The notes under the pieces were generated by a model, which was not told the DNA's origin, ran no database searches, and worked only from the letters and a program-made list of their open reading frames with translations. The position numbers and the translations under genes are program-made. Positions 13,036 through 24,000 of a stretch of DNA of 64,000 bases are shown one piece after another; position 1 is the first letter of the stretch, and the number at the start of each line of letters is the position of its first letter. Source of the stretch: Dillenia suffruticosa (lineage: Eukaryota > Streptophyta > Magnoliopsida > Dilleniales > Dilleniaceae); the NCBI GenBank assembly GCA_033439265.1, contig JAVTVX010000020.1, positions 625,001 through 689,000 of the forward strand. Reading direction: 5' to 3'.

Positions 13036-14712
13036 TATGCAGTCAGAGGTGATATTCCTGGGAAAGTTTAGCCATCCCCACCTTGTGAGGCTCATCGGAT
13101 ATTGTTCTGACGAAAGGCAATTCCTTCTCGTATATGAGTATATGCCTAAAGGAAGCCTTGAAAATCATCTTTTCAGAAGTAAGCAACGACCACTTCAACT
13201 TCGCAAAAAAAAAAAAAATGTTAATTCTCCAAATTTTTAATTCCAATATATGGATCGCATGAATTATGGGCTACATATATTTATCAATCTTTAATCAAAC
13301 CATTAGTATGTTTTGATGAATTGAAATATATTTTTGATTAAAATTTGTTATATTATTTATTTATTTATCTTTATAATTTTATTTTTATATTTTTCTCATT
13401 TTTCTTCCTGTGCTTGGGATTTTTCTAGAGGGCCCTGAACCACTTTCGTGGGAGATGCGACTTAAAATTGCAATAGGAGCAGCTCGTGGCCTCGCATTTT
13501 TGCATGAATCTGAGAATCATGTCATTTATCGTGACTTTAAGACCTCCAATATATTGCTTGACGAGGTAAACTCCTCCCCCCCCCCTCTAATTTGAAGACT
13601 TTTTTTTTTTTTTTTTTTTTTATTATTGGCTATCACCACTAACCTGTCCCCCTTAAAAACCTCTTATTTGAAGAGTTTGTACCTTCATTTGCTAGACATT
13701 GAATCCATTTTCCATTAAATTTTTCCCTCGATTCTTATTGTGTGATCTTTTTGCAATCGTATGTTATAGGATTATAACGCAAAACTTTCAGACTTCGGGT
13801 TGGCCAAACTGGGCCCTTCCTTCGGCTACTCTCATATCACAACGCAAAAGATGGGCACCTATGGGTATGCTGCTCCAGAGTATATTGATAGCGGTAAGTT
13901 TTCTTGTTACGGTTTTAACTTTGCAATAAAAGGCAAAATTCTGCGAACCATTTATAACTCAACCAGCACTGTCCTTCTCTTTCTTTTCTAAGATTTTGAG
14001 TTCTAGTGTTCTCAATATACCAAAAAATAAATAAAAGACTAAATTTTATGTAACAATTCACGTCAACAAGTGGCCTGTGGACTTTTTTTTTTTTTTTTTA
14101 CCGGAGAACCTTCACTTATACACATGGCGAAGAATTGGTTGTTCTTGACAAGTGGTTAATTTTTTCCCCATTTGGACAGGCCATTTATATTTGAAAAGCG
14201 ACGTTTATGGCTTCGGTGTTGTGCTTCTTGAAATGCTAACGGGCCTAGTAGTACTAGATGTTAATCGGCCCAGTGGAGAGCATAATCTGGTGTATTGGGC
14301 CAGGCCTTATTTACCTGATAAAAGAAACATCAAGAAAATAATAGATCCAAAGCTAGGTGACCGCTGCCCTATAAAGGGAGCTATTGAGACAGCCCAACTC
14401 ATACTAAAGTGTCTTGAAGGAGATCCTAGGAACAGACCATCAATGGAAGAAGTATTGAAGACATTAGAACATATTGGCACCGTACAGGTCAGTAATCGCC
14501 AGGAACAACAGCCTGATTATCGTCAGCATCATCATGATAGCAATCGCTCTCCGCTTCACTTCAGGAGCAGTGCCCCAGAGAACTGTCATCAGCATCACCA
14601 CGATAGTAATCACTCTCCACTTCACCATAGACCCAGCGCTAGTGACCGGTCTCCTCTCCGCCAGCGACACGGTGGCAACTACCGGGTTGGAGTTCAAGCC
14701 CATTATCACTGA
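11180..14712 (+). CDS. PIX13-like receptor-like cytoplasmic kinase (RLCK subfamily VII) with His-rich tail
   Basis: Coding exons 11180-11270, 11370-11686, 13043-13178, 13429-13565, 13770-13893 and 14180-14712 join in phase to 445 aa. The start MGLCFGTP has Gly2 and Cys4, the classic dual myristoylation/palmitoylation signal of plasma-membrane RLCKs, and resembles Arabidopsis PIX13. Kinase landmarks: GEGGFGTV (91-98), catalytic Lys122 in VAVKK, Asp217 in VIYRDFK, Asp235 in DFG, APEY, then [18 protein letters not shown]. The activation loop reads [16 protein letters not shown], where most relatives have TTRVMGT. After the kinase domain the tail (about 385-445) repeats a QHHHDSNxSPLH unit twice and ends in AHYH. 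Intron positions differ from the neighbouring kinase, so the two are not recent tandem copies. Intron 2 is long (1356 bp). Confidence 0.93.
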
Positions 14713-14907
14713 CCCAATCTAATTTTGGCCCAATTTATAGAAATGTTGGATGTATTTAAATTTGCTGCCCACTCCACGAGGCCCAGTTAAGGCCTTGATG
14801 TAACTGTATGAAAATTGAGTTAGAAGTGGCAGCTGCAAAAGCAAACCCCGAAATTATCATAGTCAAGGACAGTGAAGCACACACATATTGTAAACTCACT
14901 TTCAATT

Positions 14908-15120
14908 TTCAGCTTCAAAGATCGGCGGACAATTGACTTAATAAAACATGACGTTAGATCCCTTAACCAATCTCTCGAATTCAACTCGCGATTTAGGCAT
15001 AAAAAAAAACTATATTGGGAGAGTAGTTTTCTTAATAAGTCACTATAAATTTCGAACAAAATTAGTCAAAATATAATTCTGGATCGGTTGATATCAAAAA
15101 AAAAAATTCAGCTGCAAAGA
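14908..15120 (+). mobile_element. SINE-like retroposon copy A with imperfect target-site duplication
   Basis: The body 14922-15106 ends in poly-A. It is flanked by ttcagcttcaaaga (14908-14921) and ttcagctgcaaaga (15107-15120), a 13/14 target duplication. The segment tctcgaattcaactcgcg resembles a degenerate tRNA B box. The element shares extended similarity with copy B at 16319-16533: the same gacttaataaaa start, central A-run, gggtagt/gggtagc block and ggt(tg)a(t)-poly-A end. Two independent copies make this a dispersed family rather than chance. Confidence 0.7.
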
Positions 15121-16318
15121 AAGTGGTCCATTATTGGTAATCTGGTACGTAGAGGTCCGGTCGCTGGGTGGACCATTTCTTTGTAATTGTCAAATGTCAA
15201 AGCCATGGAGAGAGGAATTTGTTCCCTTGTCAGCCTGTCCAACATTGGAAACCTTGTTCAAATTTGTAGACCTCCTTCGTAAGAGACAATTATCTCAAAA
15301 TGGATTGAGAGGGGACATGCAAATGCAAAGCTCTCAAATATTCTTGACCATGAGAGTAATTGTCACTATGAATTAAACCCCCTCCTCTCCGCAACCAATG
15401 GTAGTGATTAGCATAGATAGTAAGTTGATCAATCAAAAACCCCAACATGAGCATCTAAATCCTACATCAACTTATGTATTTCTCTTTGATCGACATTTAA
15501 ATTTCAATTTTTAAGAATTGTATCAGATAATGATTCTCAATGTGTGTGTGTTTTATAGGTTATTGTGCATGTCCAATAAATTTATCAGTACATATTTAAG
15601 AAATAGTTTTTAAAATTTTTGTTGTTATTAAAAAAAAATTCTTACACTTGAAAGAGAAAAATCATTATCGATGGTCCAAGAGCAAACATATGAATAGCTA
15701 TAAAACATTATGAAGGAAAAGCTCATGTGGGGTGATGAAGGTGAAAGTTTGTTCCTTTTTTTTTTTCCTTTCTTTCTTTTGGTGTTAATGTAAAAGGGAA
15801 AATTCTTACTCTTGTTACATTAACATTGGAACTGGAAAAATTAAATTACCCGATAAAATGATTTATCTATTGAAATTAAGAAATAAATGAATAATAGAAA
15901 GAGGGGCATGGACATCCTTATTGTACCTCAATCACTTTTCAACTATAATTAATTAAAAATATATATATATACACTAATGGAAGAAAGATCAGTTGATGCA
16001 TGCGTATGATAGATTATGAGGATAGATATGGGTAAGGACTGAGATTCGCCCAAAAGATTGAAGAATGCCCTGTACAAACATGTTATCGTAAAAGCCCATT
16101 TCATATAGAACTAATTCAATTTGCAGCATGCAAATAAAATATGTCACAGTCAAGAGTCCAGTTGCTGGGAGGCCACTCAACCCTTCTTTAAGAGCATACC
16201 CTCGCAAGCATAGCTTGTAGGCCTACCAGAAAAAGGCTTTTAACCCCACCTAAAGGACCCCAAGATCATGGTTGCATATGCATGAAGGGGGAAACCTTGT
16301 CATAGACAAAAGAAACTT

Positions 16319-16533
16319 TAAAACCTTAGGATTATCCACGGATTTATTGACTTAATAAAATTTAACGTTAAATTATTTAATTAAGTTTTTGAGTTCGATT
16401 CGCGGTTTGAATATAAAAAAAAATTACGTTAGGAGGGTAGCCCTTTTAAATGGGTCACTGCAAGTTTCGAATTGAATTAATTAAAATATTATTTTAGATA
16501 TCGATCGGTACAAAAAAACTAATAAAACCCTAG
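16319..16533 (+). mobile_element. SINE-like retroposon copy B
   Basis: Related to copy A at 14908-15120. It contains gagttcgattcgcgg, a good match to the tRNA B box (GGTTCGAnnCC), then an A-run, a ggagggtagc block and a 3' A-run. Flanking taaaaccttag (16319-16329) and taaaaccctag (16523-16533) form a 10/11 target duplication. No clear A box was seen, so the 5' head may be degenerate. Confidence 0.65.
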
Positions 16534-17075
16534 AACTAGAATGGCCAGTCCAGTTAAAGAGATAAGAGCCCCATGCCAGTACACGTGGGTGAAAGGCCCA
16601 ACTTGGTCCAATAGGCCATCATTAGCTCTAATCTCAATGATTGGAGTCTCTAAATAAAGCTATTTAAACACATGATTCCACATCCTGCATGAGCATGCCC
16701 CCACTCCTTTCTTTGCTTGACCTTCCACATTAGAATAAGACCACCACACACATATATATATATACATATACACGTATATATAATTTACTTTTATCGAAGG
16801 AGACTAGGGCATAGGGTTGTTCCTTTAATATGAAGACCTATTTTAGTACTTGTGGGAATGGGCTGACCAATTTTTTTTGTGGACCCTCTCGTGAATGAAA
16901 ACATGAGAGCCATTAGAAACAGCCCGCAGGCTGGAGGCAAGCCCTTGTTGCCTAATTATGATTGCAATGATCAATGTAGGATTTTTACTCCATAATTTCT
17001 GGTTAAACTAGGCATGAAATTGTTGCCTAGTTGAGGAATTTGCTCATGAACTCTCTATGTTCTGACCCTAATAAC

Positions 17076-17109
<34 letters not shown>

Positions 17110-17454
17110 ATCACCTGATCATTGGGTGCAAACTTTTAGGTGGCTCTTGGTCAATCGAAATACATTAAACATCAGCCCAGTCCATTTGCTTTTCTGTAAA
17201 ATTGGTGCAAGAACAGGTGTGCCGTTTCCATTCTCCTCAAACCCTAGAAAAATTGGATTCTCATTGCTAAGTTCTACAAACACTCTAAATTCACGAATGA
17301 CCTATTTTGATAAGAAATTAATTCATTGCTTCTTTAGATCTAACAAATGTCAATGTAGTGCCAATAAATTATATGTTAACTCGTCTTCTCTCTCACTCAA
17401 AAAAAATTTTAAGTTCAAATTTTAAAACAAATGCCAATTACGAGCCAAAGATAA

Positions 17455-17489
<35 letters not shown>

Positions 17490-20400
17490 GAGTCTTTTTA
17501 CTTAATTTTATATTATTGGCACTTCAATTAAAGCTTGCCGGAAGTCTATCAAAAATGTATTGAATGCGAGGAATCTAGAGAGGCGTGATCGTTACTTAAG
17601 CAGCTGAACTGGGGCCAGGCCTGTCATCCAAGGCTCACGCCATGCATCATCTTCCCAATATTGGAGTCTCCTCAATTTATCCTCCGAAATTGTTTTAAAT
17701 TTAGGAATTATTCTAAGGTAATGATATTGTTTGAGGATGCTCTCATGAGCCTCTCCTTAAATCTGAACCTTAATTAGTAAAATATTCAGAGTTCATCATG
17801 ATTGAGTGAACACTTTGAGAATTTGGGTGCGTAATGTGAGCAAGTCCACCGAAGGAGTTCACATCACACACTATGCTCACCAACCACAACAAATGAGTTT
17901 GGGCTGTAGGTATAACCTCCTGATTCTTCATTAACCACTTCCATCAATTGTATTCAATGTAGTGTCCCACCATAAGCAAAAGCATTTTTTTTCAAAAAGG
18001 AAGTATTGATAATACGGACAATAGGTCTTTCCATTTCTAGTTCCTTCCAGATAAACCCCACTAATCCAAGTCGCACAATAAAGTCCCTCCAATGACTCTC
18101 GTCATTTACCCCCAAGCTTTTTTTTTTTTTTCTTTCTTTTCTGGGGGTGGAAGGGGAAAAATAAAAAGGAAAACATCTTAAATACAGCGCTGATATTTTC
18201 TTAAAATTATAATTTTATTAAAGAAAAAACAAAAAGAATATCTCATCCAATCAAATACAAGTATGTAATGGACCCATCAAGCCGTCCTCTATTGTTTTGG
18301 AGGGTTATGATCTTGGTTGACTAGCTGCAAAACAACAAATGACTCAAAAACACATTATTTATCTTTTTCGGTATGACGCGCCAACAATATGATTGCTCAT
18401 ACTCTCATACATGTCACGTTTCCCTGTTTTCTCACCCATTTTTGTCGGCCTTCAACCCAATTCACATTGAACGACCAGGTGTCAAACGTTGACCGTAAGG
18501 GATCATATGGTAATTTCAAATTACGTCCATATTTTTTTAATTCTTATTTAATAAAATTTTTTATTTATATTTTATGTACGTGAGATTATATTAATTGTTA
18601 ATAGATAAATAAATAGATATTTTAAATAGAATTAAAAAAAGGACAAACGAACAAAATTGAACTTATCTTACCTGTATCCTTAGTTGTGTTTTTACCATGA
18701 TTTTGCCACGTGTCCCACTTTCTAGATTATACGGTTTTCAGTTGCCACCTGAGTTAATGCTCCTACCCTTCTGACACTACAATTTAATTGCCTCGTGCTC
18801 ACTTTCTCTCCTCTCTCGGGAAATTTTATTTTATTAATAATTTTTTTACTTTTATTAGACTAAATTAATACTTACTTATTTTTATGACGACCCATTAGGA
18901 TACTAAGCTTCTAGAAATCAAAATAAATTTCTTATTTAATTTATGAGATTTACTCTATACCTACAATTATAAAATTTTCTCAGTTATCAAACAACAAAAA
19001 TAAAGACTTAATTTAGCAATTTATTTTTCTGGTAATTCCTTATTATGAAAATTTTTGCATATTATGCAATATTGGGTTAAATTAAAATAATTAATCTTTT
19101 TTTTTTTAAATTATTGAGTTAAATTTAATTATTCTAGACTCGAAGAAGGGATGTTAATGTGTACAGTGAAGCGTGTGCAATTGGGATGATCGAGGCGTGG
19201 CGCCTTTAGGATGATGATGACTTCGAATGAATGGTAATGATGTCTGGTGAATAGGTCTTCGAGTCCTCCCTCCGCTTTCTGTGCTCCTTTTTTTTTATTA
19301 TTATTTAGCCCTCCTCCCCCCCCCCCCCGGCCTCTCTCTCTCAATCCAATGTCTGTATGGGCCCACATTTCCCCTCATAGAATCTCTCAATAAAGTGGGG
19401 GTGGGCCCAAACCCTTTTATCACAATGTCTCATCATTAGCCCCACAAACAACCACTGGACTGAACAGTCGCACCTCCGACCTCCCCAACCGCCGCTGAGG
19501 CCAAAATATTTAAATGCCCATGTCCCTCATTCTCATTCTCATCCTCATCCAGCAACTTAGTATACCTCCTATTTCACTTGACCAATTTCTCCTTCTGCCC
19601 CATATACGTATAAACATTGACCTTTTCAACTACATACATATTTCTCTTCTTTATATCAACTTCACTGATTATATCTCACCGTATTAGTTATTAAATCTAC
19701 ACTTTTTAAGAAATAAAGAAACATGTTTTATGGCCAATTTAATAACTCGAGATGAGAATATCACATTAGCAACTAATATAATGAAATATGTATATTTAAT
19801 CACCTCCGACCTCTTTAGCAACTATAAGCAAGGAAAACCAATAGTGCATATAAAGAAAATAATGGAAATTTTTTTTTCCCAAAAAAACCTCACTTTATAA
19901 ATTAGTAAAGATTATTTGTTTGTTTGTTCGATACATTGAATGATTACTATATCTAACCATTTAATATTATCTTTAAAAGAAAATTAGCTTATTGTCACTT
20001 TATCCCAAAAAAGTAAAAAATATTATATTTAATTTTCTTTTTATATAAATTTCATTTTGCACAAAAAACCCAACTTCTCTTTTTCCGTTTTAATTATAAT
20101 ATGTATTTTATTAACACAAATTCTTTTAGTAGGAAATATTTAGTTTTAAAAGTATAAATTAACTTTTTATAAAAATAATAAATATTATTATTAAATCAAA
20201 TTATTTTATTTTATATAAAATTTTTATCACGTCAACCGATTCTATTTGAGCGTCGCAAAATCTACGAAACCGTAGGAGACCTTACTCGCTTTTTACCCAA
20301 TGATTTTATTCCTTAGATAGTTATGCATAGGCTAATTGCTTATGTGTCAATCAAAGAGAGCGGGTACAGAACTTGAATCCTACAGCACCGAGTATGCAAC

Positions 20401-20744
20401 AAATATTCGTAGAATAGAAACAAATCAGTCGCTTTTCTTTATTATCACTTTTAGCCCCAGGGAGATGCCGTTTGAATCTTGTAGGTAAAATAGAATGCGG
20501 AAATACCGTAGGCCCGACAAAACCAACCGAAAGCGACGCAATGGCATTCTCGTAGTTCACTCATTTCTTGATGTCAAAAGGGATCGTTGCCAGCTCACCG
20601 CTAACTGTCTGTGAAGAGCAAGCTCTTGCACTTGCTCATCTCAACTCACTACTTTTATATATTACTGCAGCCGTTACCTCTTCCTCGCTCAACGGCTACC
20701 CTCTCTCCCTCTCCATTCGCCACTGGGTTTTCTTGCAGAGAGAG

Positions 20745-21078
20745 ATGATCGTGGTTTTAGGATTTCTTCTTGCAGTTTCTTGGTTTCAGGTAAGAATTTA
20801 TTTCTCTGTCTGTCTCTCTCTATTTCTATCTCTCTCTCTCTCCCTCCCTCCCTCCCTCCCCCTCTCTCTCCATTCGCTACTGGGTTTCTTTCAGAGAAGG
20901 ATGAACGTGGTTTTGGGATTTCTGCTTGCAATTTCTTGGTTTCAGGTAAGATTTTATCTCTCCCTCTCCCTCTTTCCCTCCCTTCCTCTCTCTGTCTCTC
21001 TCTCCATTCGTTACTGTGTTCCTTGAGTGAAAGATGAACGTGGTTTTAGGATTTATGCTTGCAATTTCTTGGTTTCAG
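20745..21078 (+). repeat. Tandem triplication of the NPC1 signal-peptide exon
   Basis: Three near-identical 45-nt blocks begin with ATG at 20745, 20901 and 21034. They encode [30 protein letters not shown] and [15 protein letters not shown]. The repeat unit also includes the preceding ctccattcg(c/t)(c/t)actg segment and (CT)n tracts. Spacings are 156 and 133 bp. Copies 1 and 2 end in CAG|gtaag, a perfect donor. Copy 3 has cagagaag instead and has lost the donor. Copy 2 is preceded by ctttcag|AGAAGG, an acceptor in the same frame. In copy 3 the corresponding ccttgagtga has lost the acceptor. Confidence 0.9.
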
Positions 21079-24000
21079 AGAAGAATTTCTCTCTCTCTCT
21101 CCTCAGTTTCCCTTCGCTGTGTGTTTTCACTGCCGTCATCTCTCTCACTATAGGTTTTCATTGTAATGCGTAATGCCGGCATACCTATATTTGATAAAAT
21201 TCATGTTCCATATGTAGTCATGGTCTTATTTTTTTCAATTTTCTGATTGTAACCTAGTTTCCTTTATGGGTTTCCAATCAGATTCGTGGTTTAGCGCTTT
21301 CTGATTTTCAGTTGAAATCTGGGGTTGTGGTTCGTATCATTATTTATTTATTTATTTATTTTTGCCTTCCTATGTTTGTTCGTAATGTAGAATTCTGGTC
21401 CATGATTCTTCCCTATAAGTACAAATTTGGAAAATATCCTCAGATTTTATTTTTTTATTTTATATATAATTTAATTTTTAATCCAATATATTTAAAATTT
21501 AATTGGTTATGTATGAATAATTTATTAATTAATCACAAATTTGAGATTCCTCAACAACTTTCATGTTATATGTACCAGGTTATTTCTGAAAAATCTTAGT
21601 TTCTTTGGTTAATTTGATTGAATTGAACTCTTCTTTTATATTTTCAGGCCTCTATTGTAAGTACAGATAGACAGTTTCTTGCTGCTTCCAATGCCACATC
21701 TGGGTAACTAATTCCTCTTTTTCTTGCTTCATGTTGCATTGGATGATATACTGTGTTCATAGATTACAGGAAATATTATACTAAGTGCGATCCTGCTCAT
21801 ATATGAGAACGTTTTACTCTGTATACATTGTATTTTAGACTGAACTTAATGGTCCGGAAGTCATCTGGAGTGCTAGTTGTTGTATTTAATGAATAAAATT
21901 TTGAGAGTTGTAATCATCACCCAATTTTTATTTTTTTTCTTTTAATGAATTAGGGAGAGACATTCTGAAGGATATTGTGCTATGTATGACATTTGTGGAC
22001 AACGGAGCGATGGAAAAGTGTTAAATTGCCCATTTGGTACCCCATCTAAGAAGGTACAACTTAAAACACAGTCTTGTAAATCAAATTAACCAATACTGTA
22101 TTTGTTAGGCCGGAGAGTCAAAACACTTATTTTTTTGCTAATGGTTTCTAATACATTTGTATTGGTTAATTTCTTTTTACTATTTTATATTGCTATACTA
22201 CCCAGCCAGATGATTTGCTATCTTCAAAAATCCAAAGTCTTTGCCCAACAATTACCGGCAATATTTGCTGTACAGAGAGTCAGTTTGACACATTACGCGC
22301 GCAGGTTCGGCAGGTAAAGTGTTTTTTATTAGCCTTTTCTGTATCTCTTAGGTTCTAATTTTGGGCACTTTTTTTTTAGATCTACTTAATTATCACTTAC
22401 TGTTTTGAAGACCACAATGGGAAATGCCCACCAGTCTATGGTTATTGTTTTTGCTCACATTTCTTATCCTTCTAACACTCCCATTGTGGCAATGGAAACT
22501 AAGTGTAAATCTTTACCTTTGTATACCGTTTGTAGGCAATTCCTTTTCTTGTTGGTTGTCCAGCATGCTTGAGAAATTTTTTAAATTTCTTCTGCGAGCT
22601 TTCCTGCTCTCCAAATCAGAGTCTTTTCATCAATGTGACTTCCGTTGCTAAGGTAAGGAATGCTAATATTTTTATTTCTTGTTTTCTATGGCAGGTTGAC
22701 TGAGCGTTCTGTCATTTCGGCCTCTTTAATTTATTTATTTTTATTTTACTGTGATTCTTTTAAACACCTTAGTTTTTTTAGGGCATTTTACCTCCATCTT
22801 GAAGTTTTCTTTTAGAAAAAATGTAATTGGTAAAGAGAAAAGGTACAATTGGAGAAAGAATAGGTTCCCTAAATTGAATTGGGACTTTTGGAAATACAAT
22901 TTGGAATTCCAATGACTATCTCTTGGTGGAGACTAGGGAGCAATATTTTTCCTGCATCTTCAGTGTTTGTTTCGGCACTCTAGTCATCACATAGCACAGG
23001 CACATGTGGTTACATTGTAGTTAATTGTGCATTTTTGGGTTAGATGATTTCTCTATCCTGCATTTGTATACTCTTTCCCTCTCTCTCTCTTGGAAAGATT
23101 TTTTGTTTTGTAAGGAGGGGATATAATTGAAAGGGAATTCTTGGTCTTGTGATAATTGGAGAAAGAATAGGTTCCCTAAATTGAATTGGGACTTTTGGAA
23201 ATACAATTTGGAATTCCAATGACCATCTCTTGGTGGAGACTAGGGAGCAATATTTTTCCTGCATCTTCAGTGTTTGTTTCGGCACTCTAGTCATCACATA
23301 GAACAGGCACATGTGGTTACATTGTAGTTAATTGTGCATTTTTGGGTTAGATGATTTCTCTATCCTGCATTTGTATACTCTTTCCCTCTCTCTCTCTTGG
23401 AAAGATTTTTTGTTTTGTAAGGAGGGGATATAATTGTAAGGGAATTCTTGGTCTTGTGGTTGCAGGTTGGTAACAATTTGACTGTGAACGGGATTGACTT
23501 TTATGTAACTGATACTTTTGGTGAAGGGCTATTTAACTCTTGCAAGGATGTGAAGTATGGGACAATGAATACACGCGCCATAGATTTTATTGGAAACGGT
23601 GCGCAGAACTTTAAAGGTAACAGATATATTTAGAATTGCAATACAAAAAGCATCCTCCATCCACCAAAGAAAAAAAAGAAATAAGAAAAAAGAAAATATA
23701 GAATTCCTAGACATCTATAAAGGTTCTTATTCATAGATTGGTTATTGTTGCTCCTGATTATCTGCATTTTTTTTCCCTTGGTTCCATGAGCTTGTCTTAT
23801 TTGTTTAACAGAATGGTATGCTTTTATTGGTAAAAGAGCGGATCTTGGTCTGCCGGGTTCGCCATATGCCATAAATTTTCCGGCAACCTTGTCTCAATCA
23901 TCTGGCATGAAGCCTATGAATGTCACCACTTATTCATGTAGTGACACATCTCTGGGATGTTCTTGTGGTGATTGTCCTTCTTCTCTGGTTTGCACTACTT

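Larger units (their letters stand above)
14713..20567. other. Intergenic region between PIX13-like kinase and NPC1
   Basis: No gene is recognised in this 5.9 kb. It contains two related SINE-like insertions (14908-15120 and 16319-16533), a 31-base poly-A run at 17077-17107, (GA)n at 17455-17481, a C-run at 19316-19328 and long AT-rich stretches. The small open frames at 15134-15376 and 17126-17425 show no domain. The promoter of NPC1 must lie near the right end. Confidence 0.5.

Noticed and set aside
20780..21037. 85-aa frame through the CT-rich tract between NPC1 exon 1 copies
   Set aside because: It reads repeated Ser/Leu/Pro from (CT)n and crosses two splice donors; not a separate gene.
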